NCBI GenBank assembly: GCA_022829145.1
Contig: CM040746.1
Span: forward strand, 885,731-949,730
Origin: Albula goreensis
Lineage: Eukaryota; Chordata; Actinopteri; Albuliformes; Albulidae
Reading direction: 5' to 3'
DNA: 64,000 nt
The notes beneath the pieces were generated by a model. That model was not told the DNA's origin, made no database searches, and saw only the letters and a program-made list of their open reading frames with translations. The position numbers and the translations under genes were made by a program. Shown one piece after another: positions 47,916-58,994 of the stretch (position 1 is its first letter; each line of letters starts with the position of its first letter).

Positions 47916-50222
47916 GTAAGTTATTCTATGACACGGTAAACTATGCATTTTGTTAACGTTTTGCTTGGTTCGCCCTCGCCGGCTCTGTTAGATTAACTGG
48001 GTCAGATTATGCAATCTTTGACTTTAGAGGATGATTTGTGTGAGTGCGGGTTTGGTGTGTGACCGTTATAGCATTAGCTGGCTCGGACTGTGACACACTT
48101 CTGTCAGAGCAGTTAGCATTAGCCAACTAGCACGTTAAATCATGTCATGATAGCTGCGCCTGTTTGTACATTTGCCAGTTTTCGCCTGCGTTTCCTACCT
48201 TGTCAGAGTTGCTAACACTAAGCTAACAGCGAGCAGTCGGGAGAAAGCTGGGATTCAATCTTTAGCATTTAATGTATCGCTATCTTAAATAGCAAGCTAC
48301 CTGGATAGTATATCGCTATCTAGCCCCCTTCCATACAGCCAGCGTTGAATCATGGAGAAAGGGCCCTCTGTCCGGAAGCAAAGGACAAAACAAATTTTAA
48401 ACTAGAAGTTGTAAATAAGGGAATTACACATTATATGCTGTTGGGTAATTTTTTTCATCTTTAACTTCGATAGCGATACTGAGCGTCACACATAGCTAGC
48501 GATACGTATTCTAGGAAAGCAGGCAAAGGATAACGTTAGCCTAGCTCTGGAATCTCGGTCATGTCAGTTAGCTGGCTAGCTATTTGTAATTTAGTTACAG
48601 ATATCAGTTGTTTATATTTAAAGTTCTCAAGTATATATGTATAGATGGTTAAAGTATAAAGTAGCATAACAAATATTCTCAGACACACGTTTATCAGTAA
48701 CTACTGCTACATTCTGAGTGATGGCATTGCTATTTGAGTTACACTATCACTATAGATAGATAGCTACTTGTTTACAAATTATGATTATCATTATCTAATG
48801 TATTTTGAAAATTCAGTTTTGTCGTTCATGTCGTCAGTTGTCCAACACTTTCACTTTCCAACTAAAAGCTACTGAATGCCTGAATACTTGTTTGCACAAC
48901 TAGTGGCCTTAAGCGAACTAGCCAGCGCTAGCTAGCAGTTACGATAGCTGTGTCAGCATATCAACTGTGACTCAAAGTCAACGGGAAAGGTTCACAGCTC
49001 CACCCAGATAGCCGAGGAGTTATATTTGACACTGATTCAACAAATTATTAATCAGTAACTGAACAGCACTGCGTATATTGATAAACTACTTATTTCACGT
49101 AGTAACATCGACTGGCACAGTTATCTGTTGTACAGATGTGGATATACTGGTCAGTATTTATAATTTTTTTTGAGGATGATGCGAAAACATGTTGTAAAAA
49201 TTAACACACTTACATGTAACGGTATTGCCTAGACAATTCCTAAAACGAAATCGTATTGCTAAAACGCAGAGAGCTTCTGAACAGGACAAACGCGAGCAGA
49301 AAATCAGCTAGCTGCTAAGAAAATGCTCGCTCTTTGTTTGCACACACAGACACACACACTTCAGACTTGTCATCAGGGAGAAATCCGGTTTGATATCATC
49401 TCAAAACTGAAGCTCACTCTAATCCTGAGTACTGAAGAGGGGCACATGGTTGACCTACAGAGCACAGCCAGCGGACACTGCAACTAAAATATCGGTGGGA
49501 TTTGTGCTGAAAAATAGCAACAGTTGTCTTTGAAAGATGATATGGTCGGGGAAGGTTGACCGCCCACTCTCAGGGTTGACTGCACCTGTCTTATTTGTTT
49601 ATTATTATGTTATCACAAAAGGGCCAATGCAAAAATCTCACTAATTATGACATATCCAAGCCATTTTTTTTTTTACCATAGGGGGTTGTTATAAAAATTG
49701 CCACCTGTTTTACTGTTTGCTGCAGCCTTTGAGTGATTGTTTGACACCATCCGACTTTCATATTGTGGTAATATTGGATTTAGTGAGCATTTTAGATTCT
49801 GTACAAGTCTGCGTATGCCAAAGAAAGTGTTTTATGCTTTCTTTTTTGATGTATGATTTATGACAATGCTTTGTGTATTAAACAACTGCGAATTACTCGT
49901 ACAATACCCTACCAGTGCTCCCAGTGGGGGCTTTGGCCCTTAGCTAGTCCAAGCAAATGTGAAGTTTGGCTTTAAATAGCCAAAGACATGCAATGTCACT
50001 GTATATATTTTTTCACAGTTTTTGTTATTCTTGTAAGATGCATGGATTTCTTTGCCGTATGACTTCCAGTAAGTTGCTCTACAGAAGTACATCAGCTGGA
50101 CCGGCAGGCAGATAGGAGAGGTGGGGGCAGACAGACAGACAGACAGGTTGACATGGTTAGAAACCACCCTCCTGCAGACAGCCCTGTTCTCACCTTGTTG
50201 ACTCCCTCCCGTCCACACACAG
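47916..50222 (+). other. prelid1: prelid1 intron 1
   Basis: A 2.3-kb intron inferred between the donor at 47916 and the acceptor 'ctccctcccgtccacacaca' ending in AG at 50222. The first half is rich in GCTAGC/TAGC words. A truncated SINE tail lies near its end. No other exon is seen. Confidence 0.5.
49913..49975 (+). repeat. Truncated SINE 3' fragment
   Basis: 'gctcccagtgggggctttgg' and 'cccttagctagtccaagcaa' followed by 'atgtgaa' and 'ggctttaaat' match the 3' third of the SINE at 51938-52135 ('gctcccagggggaattggcc', 'cttggctagcctaatcaaat'). The 5' part is absent. Confidence 0.65.
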
Positions 50223-50252
50223 GTGAGAGCTGATGTCAGTATTTTGGGAACA

Positions 50253-52472
50253 ATGGTGAAGTATTTTAGCTGTTTTGGGGTTCTGAAGAGCTCCTGGGAC
50301 CAAGTCTTCATCGCATTCTGGCAGCGGTACCCCAACCCGTACAGGTAAAACCCCCCAGCTGGTACCACAACCAAGGGTAGTCCAGCAGGACCAACCTGAT
50401 CATGTTGTAAAGCCATGTAATGTTTCAGAAACCATGTTGTGATCACACTGTTTGGCCCTGTGTTTCAGTAGCTATATTATAATCACATATTTCAGCCATG
50501 GGTTTCAGAAACCATGTTCTGACCACAATTTTGACCCTGTTTTTCAGTAACCATGTCCTGACGGAGGACATTGTGTTTCGGGAGGTGACACCAGATAACC
50601 GGCTCATTTCCAGACGGCTCCTGACCAAAACGAGTCGGGCGCCCCGCTGGGCGGAACCGTACCTGCCTGTCCAGATGTCCCGCTGCGCCTACATTATGGA
50701 GGACTCTATCGTGGACCCCCAAACCAAAACCATGACCACCATGACCTGGAACATCAGCCACGCCCGCCTTTTGGTCTGTCTTATTTATTTGTTTGTTTGG
50801 TTTTTTATGTATTTGTTTATGAATGACAATGTTTTGGCGTGTCCTGTAATCCTGTGCTTTCCTGGAGTAAAAGTCCTAGTTTTAAGTCTTCTAGTAAAAC
50901 CTCTTAGGCTATATGATGCTAAATGCAAAATGCCCCAAGAATAAAAGGCTCTTAGAAATAAAAAAAAAAAAAATTACTTATGTCTTCCCAGAGGCCATGT
51001 TGCATATATAGAGTTTAGTGAATCTGAATTTTTTTTATCTCTTCAGAGCTCAATAAATGTTTAATGGAAGTACAAGTATATATCCCCTATCAGGCAACAG
51101 CTATGTGCTCACCTGAAGGTACCACACTCTGTTGATTTATAGTTCCATCAGTAAGTGAAAGAAATTTTACCCACAGTAGGGGAACTGAAACGGGTGTCCT
51201 AATCCGCCTATGTGCATTTCATCATAGAAACTGCAACGTTGCTTTGCAGTGATCTACTTCCTGCAGAACCTCCCCATGCAGCGCACAGAAATATGTGTGA
51301 ATGTGTTTAGTTTGGTCTTTCTAGAGGAGTGGTCTCCATAAAGATGCCATACTGATTGGGCAATGAATACTGATGAGGTTCATAAATACAGAAATGGGTG
51401 GAATTACCATATAGGATCAGTGACTTACAGATTTCAACCAATGATTGTACTTTGATGAGGACCGCAAAACATTTTGATTGGTTCAAATGAGTCATAGATT
51501 GGTATCTGATTGCATATCTATTCAATACGGAAACTTCACACTCCAGTCATGTGAGTAAATGCCTCTCTGTCGATCTCTGGCTGCAGTCTGTGGAAGAGCG
51601 GTGTGTGTATGGAGTGAATCCAGAGAATGGCAGCTGGACACAGATAAAGAGAGAAGCTTGGATCTCCTCCAGCCTCTACGGGCTTTCTAGGGCCTTCCAG
51701 GTCAGTGTATCCCTGGGGCCCTTTTCATCTTACCCACATGTCCTGGAACCCGTAGTCTAGAGAATTACTGGCTCTATGCAGTCAGACCGGCATAAATCTG
51801 AGCCACATTCACCTTTTGGGACAAAATAAGGGTGGGGGGGGTGTGAAGAAATGGGGTTCCTTTCCTCAGATTGAGGGAGACGTCCTCACTTCTCTTTCTG
51901 AAACACATTTGTTTTTAAAGATGAAAATGTACCTTTATGGGGCAGCCTCTAGTCTAGTGGCTAAGGTAAATGACTGGGACCCCTGAGGTTGGTGGTTCAA
52001 CCCCCAGTCCAGCCACAGCAAGAACACCATTGCTGTTGGGCCCTTGAGCAAGGCCCTTAACCCCACATTGCTCCCAGGGGGAATTGGCCCTTGGCTAGCC
52101 TAATCAAATGTAAGTGACTTTGGATAAAAGCATCATAAAATGATGATAATACCTCTGTTGTTACAGGAATTTGGCCTGGCAAGGTTTAAGAGCAGTGTTA
52201 CAAAGACCATGAAAGGCTTTGAATACGTATTGGCCAAAATGCAAGGTAAGCTTATGGTGTTCGTTGTTTTAGTAATTTGCGCATATTAGCTCAGTAGAGA
52301 TTAATAATAATAATGCGACAACTGTTGATTGCGTGTTCCAGGGGAGACCCCCTCACGGACACTGGCAGAGACTGCTAAAGAGGCAACAGAGAAGGCACGG
52401 GAAACAGCACTGGCAGCAAAGGAAAAGGCCAAAGGCCTGGCCTCCCAGGCCCAGAAGAAGCAGTACGTGTGA
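50253..52472 (+). CDS. prelid1: PRELI domain-containing protein 1 (mitochondrial phosphatidic acid transfer)
   Basis: This is the vertebrate homologue of Ups1. In the mitochondrial intermembrane space, with TRIAP1, it carries phosphatidic acid to the inner membrane for cardiolipin synthesis. Coding exons are 50253-50344, 50548-50773, 51587-51700, 52167-52245 and 52342-52472, all with GT-AG junctions and matching phases, giving 213 residues (human about 219). The start context is 'acaATGG'. The PRELI/MSF1 domain covers about 1-170, with the family phrases 'SSWDQVF', 'AFWQRYPNPY', 'HVLTEDIV', 'RLLTKT', 'PRWAE', 'VEERCVY', 'REAWISSS' and 'KTMKGFEY'. The C-terminus (about 173-211) is Ala/Lys/Glu-rich with LEA-like 'TAKEA' and 'TALAAKEKAK' repeats, as in PRELID1 and unlike PRELID3. 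It converges on mxd3. Intron 5 holds a SINE. Confidence 0.96.
50422..50547 (+). repeat. prelid1: 40-bp tandem repeat overlapping the prelid1 exon 3 acceptor
   Basis: Units start at 50422, 50462 and 50502, each beginning 'gtttcag'. The first and third continue 'aaaccatgtt-tga-cac'. The functional acceptor 'ttttcagTAACCATGTCCTGAC' (exon starts 50548) is the start of a further unit, so the splice site and the first exon bases have been copied upstream. Confidence 0.85.
51938..52135 (+). mobile_element. tRNA-derived SINE in prelid1 intron 4 of the CDS
   Basis: It begins 'ggggcagcctctagtctagt'. The A-box-like 'tggctaaggt' is at about 51958, and the B-box 'ggttcaaccc' at about 51994-52003. The body contains 'gttgggcccttgagcaaggc', and the tail is 'gtaagtgactttggataaaa'. 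It lies in the sense orientation between coding exons 51587-51700 and 52167-52245, ending only about 30 bp before the acceptor. Confidence 0.88.
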
Positions 52473-53691
52473 AGAGGCAGGACGGGTGTTCCACTTGGGT
52501 CCAGCTGTGGTCCCATAAAAATCCCAACCCAGCACTCATGGCGCAACCCCCACCTCCGAAACCCCTGAACCTCAGCTTACCACATCATGTCAAAAATAGA
52601 TGTTTAGGCTAAAAATAATGAATGTATGGCATTCATTTGAAGGCTCTCATTCAGTTCATCAGTTTTCAGGCATGTGTTGCTTAACGTTTTTAATATGCTG
52701 AGGTATACGATTCATTTTGAAAAGGTTACATTCTGTATTGATTGATACCTGCGTGATCCGACCTATAGCTGAAAGTCCTAAATACTGAAAGTGTTGACAC
52801 TTGGTCAATGAAACCAAATCATTTGTGGAAAATGAAGAAGTCAAAGGCAATGCCAAACAGTCGTGATAAGCCAAACCTGCATAAAAGATACAAAAGATAA
52901 ATCAACATTTATCAACAGATTATTTGGAATGAAAACCAGCACACGCATGAAAAATTAGTCCATGATTACTGTTCTGCACCACAACCACTACCAGAACCCT
53001 TCCTTAGTGCCCTGAATTTTGCCCCATCCTGCTCTATCCACACCCCTCCCCCCCAGTGCCTGAAACGGGCTACCTGAGAAAAGCCCTCTGCCATTCCGAG
53101 AGCCACAAGCTGTGCTAGCCTTAGCCTTTCCTCTTGTGGCTGAAAAAGACTTCCTGGTACCTCTCAATTGCACACGGAGAGTGTGGCCCAATGACAGTAC
53201 TTGATTTACCCAGGCTACATGCTAAAGGTTTAAACTGTAAATATTGCTTTTATTCTACATTTGGCATAAGCTTGTGTCCCTGCTTAATTATTTAAAGCAA
53301 GCAATTGAATCAATGTAGATGTGTCTGCACTTCAAATTCTTGTTTCGATCATTTCACAAATCCTTTTCTTTGTTTTCATTCTGTTACAAAACTGTAAATT
53401 CATTGCTTCAAATTGAAGTTAATAATATGACCTTGAGTCAATGTTATTTGCAGCCACAGCCTGTTAGAGCCCTTTTGTGTGTACCTCATAGCATTGTAAG
53501 GGTGTACAACTTACTGTGACCACTTTATTGCAGTGCCCAGGGGTGTCTCAACGCTTCTTACAGAAAGTGGAGAAAACTGAAGAGTTGTAACAATTTGTTA
53601 TTAACTGTGTTGAATGGTTGGGGGGGGGATAAAAACAGAAACAAATGTTCAAAACTAAAAGAAATGTGGAATTCAGTATGATCAGATTATC

Positions 53692-53697
53692 AATAAA
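53692..53697 (+). terminator. prelid1: Candidate poly(A) signal of prelid1
   Basis: AATAAA lies 1.2 kb after the stop codon, followed about 40 bp later by a T-rich stretch ('cacttttttttttaaagg'). It fits a 3' UTR of about 1.25 kb. Confidence 0.55.
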
Positions 53698-56600
53698 TAG
53701 GTTTTGTACCAAAACGTCTTAACTTCGGTTTGCACTTTTTTTTTTAAAGGTTCCTTCTTTGTGTTTGCTTGTATTGCCTTCAGAGGGAATGACCCTTGTA
53801 GAGATTTATGGTGTCTCTGTTGGTTGCAGCACAAGAAAAGAGAATTGTGAAGAATGTAGGGAAAATATCTTTCTTGGATGTGGGTTACTTGGAAATGAGC
53901 ATTTCAGTATACCGTTATATATCCAGTGTTAGGCGAGGCTTGGACTGTTTTCTCCTTGTATTGTTGGAAGCAACAGTCGAATGAAGACATTGCACCTTAA
54001 ATATATAAAATATTTATTATACAAATGCATACTAGTATAAAAGATTGCTACATCAGATTACTGGGGGGAACTTACAGGTTACATACAAGTGATACAAAAT
54101 TTTTAAGCTGTTCAACTGACATCACCAAATGATCGTAAGGCCTCAGGTGTGGGTATTTTTGACTCCAAACGTGAAGGCACTTTCTCAAACAGCGACATCA
54201 GCACAGGAGAATTGTTTTACAGAAATACAGCATTGATCACTTACAGACAAGGTAAGATCAAGCACTGAAAGTAAGAGACTGATATTTTTTGCACATTTTC
54301 AGATGAGATCAGGGAGATGCATTATGTCAGGTCTGTGTTTGCCCAATGACAGGCTAATTCCTCATTTTTTTTAAGCCAGAGCACCTATTGATTTGGTGAT
54401 GCAACAGCAGTTGGGACATAAGAGGATGTAGAGACATCGCCTATCAACCCAAACCACGTTTCCCAGTAAATGTCACAGCTGAGAACAGAGGGGCAGTTGT
54501 AGCCAGCCAACGCAGAGGACTGATGTCTGGACACTTGTCCTAACCCAGGATTCAAAATCAAAATCTTGACAGAGATGCGAAATCATTTCTTTGAATCAGT
54601 TTGTGTTCTGCGCGAGAACAAATGTCCACAGACAAGCTGTTCCAGTGCAAGATTGAAGACCTCTATAACGAAGGCATAAACGTTACGTTGTGAATGGGAT
54701 TTTAACACCCGTGTTGCAGTTTGGCCTTAAAGTTGAATACTAAATGAAATACAGAGAATACGTTTTCCTTTCAAAACATCCCCTTTCTAACATGCTGTTA
54801 AAAGTGGTATTTACATCAAGGACTAGAGTACATACGTTTATTTTGTTTCCTGAACTTGAAGCCAAACTACAAAATGTAATGGGACTATAAAATGCACAAG
54901 TGATGGAAGAACACTTTTCGTAAGATTAAAACAATGAGCAGAGCTTCCATAGGATACTGGCTGAAAACGGGTTTCAAACAAGCGTTGTGCTTGAGAGCAC
55001 AGCGTTTTTTCCATTAATTTAAATTTAATGAAAAACGGCTCTTTGTAGCTCCACCCATTATTGGATTCATAAAACCCCATGCATCAGTCACTAAATTTCT
55101 CATCTGTCATTCAACCCCCGGGGCACTCAGTCTAAACTGCTGTGGGGCTTTGTTTTCTATGAGGTATGAGGTAATGTGCATTTTTTTAATTAAATTACAT
55201 TGTTTTATTCATTTTAATGAGCAACCCAGTGATATGTATTATCCTGAACGCATAAAACACGCTTAATACTCGCGTAAACCGACAGTTCGAAAATGAAGGA
55301 CACCTCCCACAGCTTTGCCCTTTGTGACTGGAGGTAACTGGCTGAAACTGCTTCAGTTTAAAGGGAATTCCTAGAAATCTATTGCTGTCAAGGACTTCCA
55401 AAAAGTGCTAACACATTTAGGATAAAATGGGAGTTAAAACCATGCTGATGACCATACATACAAAAACAAAGAGAAAGGCCAATCTACAATCATATTCCTA
55501 CCTGGCAAACATGTTAATGTATAATTATTCATAATTAATCCTTTTTGGACTGTTTGATTTTACACGCGATTAGTTAATGATACCAAATTCATGCCACCGA
55601 TTCAAACGACCAATTTACTTCCTTTAAGTGCTTGTGACTGTTGCATCTTACAGCACTGATGAAGGTCAGAGTGTGACCAAAATTTTATTTTATTGTGCAC
55701 TAGAGCACTTTTTCTATTTTTGTGCCCTTTTGTATTGATATGTGAGCTGTCATAAACCTTTACAGGCTAGACTGATGTTTTTCGCGGTGTGCGGTTAGCA
55801 TTTCCTTTTCCCATACAATTAGCTCCACACACCCGCAGTACTATTTAGTACAGTGTGTTGACTGAGCACAACGCTTTTTCTTACTTTTATCAATTCAAAT
55901 TAACCATTTGCTAAGTGCTGTGTTACTTAATTTGAACAAATATTTTGCTCCCCCGCCATTATAGAGAAAACGGTAGCTCAGGCAATTTTACCATAATTTT
56001 TGCGTTCATAAAAACATTTCACTTCCTGAAATGTTATATATGAGGACAAAGGCAGTGCAGTTAGATTCAGCACTTCCCTTTTTTGTATTCCATGGAACAC
56101 CAGAGTAAACTAAATTGATTCGCTTCAAATTATTCAAACAGACCTTTGTCCCTGCACCTAATATCAAATAAGATCTTCACTGTACTGAAAATTGCATTCT
56201 ACCTGACATTGTTAGACCTTTTGAATTTATTAATTTATGCAAGACTGGATAATAAAGTAAGGTTGATATAGCTTAACAGTAGCGTAGCTGAACATGATGT
56301 CTAAAACCATTTGGTTACATCACTACAAGTGCCTCATGGATGTTTTGTGCAACATAAAACAATCAAAAACTGGTCTTAAAGGACAAAAAAAGAAACAAAA
56401 AGAGCTTAAATAAAAACATGATATTGCTCCACATGATACTCCGGATATCACGAATGAAACACAGGTAGAAGTGCAAACGACAGCTTGTAACAGTCGCCAT
56501 AGAAATGAAGCTCGAGATCCTAAAAGAGGAGCGGAACCTGCAGTCCAGTTCATAGCAGATCGCCAAAGACAGAATCCTTATAAATATTATAATATTGCCA

Positions 56601-57235
56601 CAAGACTGAGAGGCAGTCACTCCCACCCACAACTGCAGTCATTTTTTAAAATATATATTTTTCGGTTACTAACACCGGAATGCTTGAAGTGAACGCCTAC
56701 GACAGTCCTAACCTAACCCTACACTAAAACAAGTACAAAAAGGTAATGTTTGTAACTCATGTGATCGGCGCAGTGAGTTTTCTGGAGTGTAGTCTATTGC
56801 TTTGAAGGTTAAGGGATACAGCGTTTATCGGTGACGTCATAACGAAAACGAGCTTCCGGTCCATTTCCAGACTTCCCTATATAACACGCTATGCAAACGA
56901 TCGTGAATCAGACTGGGGCGAGGAGTGAACGCCTGCCAAAGTTTTGGTTACGGTCAACCCCACTGACTGACCGACAATCGCAGTACGAAATGTGTCCATT
57001 ACAAAAGTGGTGTACGAAGGCCTGAGCTGATTTGCGTATTTGGATCGGTACGCTTTGCATTTGTCTGGATTTGCTCAGACATGATGTCTGCTTGTAGGAC
57101 ATCTTTTCACTTCCTCGGTCCACAAGCACGCAAAAACAAGAAAATGTTTTTAGAAGAAAAATGCACACATGATGCGGACAAACAGCAAGTGATTGGACAG
57201 GGTTACATCTGACAAACTTACTGTTCAGAGACCAG

Positions 57236-57266
57236 TCCATCCATCCATCCATCCATCCATCCATCC
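57236..57266. repeat. (CATC)n microsatellite
   Basis: About 7 to 8 units in the presumed mxd3 3' UTR. Confidence 0.9.
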
Positions 57267-57547
57267 CAGCCTGGCATGAGACGTTGCAAGCCTTCTTCTC
57301 CTTGCTTAATGAAGGCCTAGCCTCCCCTCATATCAGAACAGACGAGCTTCAGGTCCAGCATGTCCAAGGCTGGTCCTAATTTCCTACACTGCAATAAGAT
57401 GGACACGAGCGCTGGAAAGATCTTACGAAATGAAGCCGCACATCTGTTCTGTGAAAGGACGTCTAGCTTAGTAACATAAAAAAATAAAATTATAGCGGTG
57501 TTAAAAATACCTTTTCAAAATATTGACCAGAGCTTCTAAAACAAATA

Positions 57548-57583
57548 TGTATGTGTGTGTGTGTATATATACACACACACACA
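57548..57583. repeat. Perfect dyad (TG)n-TATATA-(CA)n
   Basis: 'tatgtgtgtgtgtgtatata' reads into 'tacacacacacacatt', forming an almost perfect inverted repeat of roughly 34 bp. The transcribed strand would form a hairpin, and the DNA favours cruciform or Z structures. Confidence 0.85.
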
Positions 57584-57981
57584 TTTAGCAAACACATGTC
57601 CCAATTTGCTACAGGCAAAAAAAAAAGTCTACCATGCATGCCGTCAGATTTTGGGGGCAGACTTGAGCGATCTTCTCCGGTGCTTTAGATAGAACCTTCC
57701 ACAGGACTGCCGGCATTGCGCCCCCCAGCTGGGTTTTTCTAGCTGCTTCTTTAGATCCTCCCAGGTCTTCCAGCTCCTCCACGACTGCAGTTAATTTGCA
57801 GTAAAACGTGGGCACAGATGTCGTTGCTCTGCGTTTCAGGAGGACTGACCCAAAACGTATATTTTTTCTCCATATTTCACTGTTTCTTTTTTCTTTCATT
57901 TTTCTTCCTTTTTTGTCTTTTTTTTGTGTTTTTTTGGGAATGTTTTCAATGAAATCGCTCGACTAAGCGGGCGCTGTGATG

Positions 57982-58957
57982 TCATAGCCAGGCACGTCCA
58001 GGAGTGGAGTAGCTATGATCACCCTCTGTCTGTGTTGCGCCCAGACCGTCTGACTCCAAACAGACAAACACCGTGCTCTCCACGTCCACCTCGACATCCT
58101 CTGCAAAAACAAGTCCCATGAGGCATTAGTAAGCCATGCTCACACCCAGCAAATAATAATAATAATAATAACAATAATAATAATAATGACAAAATCCCCA
58201 GCAAAGTACAGATACGCTAGTACTTAAAATCACCCCGAGAAGGAATTTTGGATACAATGCTGCTGGTAAACACACAATATGGAACAGTACCCTTTTATAA
58301 AGAGAATAATACCAGTACCTTTCTGTTACTACATTACTGTATTACTATTACTAGACTCTTGAGTTTTTGTTTTTTTTTTTATTCATCATATTTGCCTGCT
58401 GAAAACAGGCAGCAATCCAGCCAAACAACTTTGCACTTCTATTTTAAAATTATTCTCAGACGCAATAGAACACAACAGAGGTCAGAGACACAGTAGGGGT
58501 CGCTATCGATTGGGAGGGAATTGTGTCACAATCTGTCCTACTGAGACAGCTGACCTGAAGAGTGAGAGAATCTGTACGTTCCTATGTCTGTGTAATAGGT
58601 GTGTCCTCCAAAGTCTGTTTATATATTATACAAAGACATGTGTGTCTTTGTGCAAGGAAATTGTGTGAGGATGGTGTGTAGCTGTACATCTGTCAGAATA
58701 TACTATCTCTGAGCAAATGATGTGTTTGTGTGTGTGTGTAGCTGTACCTCTGTCAGAGTCGGATCTCTCTGAGGACATGGCAGACCCCAGGCTGTCGTTG
58801 CGGATCCTCTCTGATCCCTGCAGCTGCTCCAGGCGCATGCGCAGCCCCCTCTGCTCCCAGCGCAGCCTGTCCTTCAGCCGTTCCGCACGCTCATCCTGCT
58901 CCTGCAGCTTCTGTCGCATGCACACACGATTACAGTGTTATACGCAAACACGAGCTG

Positions 58958-58994
<37 letters not shown>

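Larger units (their letters stand above)
54005..57981 (-). other. mxd3: Probable long 3' UTR of mxd3
   Basis: No exon of another gene is seen between the two convergent stop codons. On the minus strand an AATAAA ('ataataaata') lies near 54007-54014. If it is the mxd3 poly(A) site, the 3' UTR is about 4 kb and its end lies about 300 bp from that of prelid1. The interval is AT-rich and unique, with a (CATC)n run at 57236-57266 and a TG/TA/CA palindrome at 57548-57583. Nearer poly(A) sites are possible. Confidence 0.35.

Noticed and set aside
50498..50547. Upstream extension of the prelid1 exon 3 frame
   Set aside because: It is intronic repeat sequence in the default gene model. It is kept only as a possible alternative acceptor under findings.
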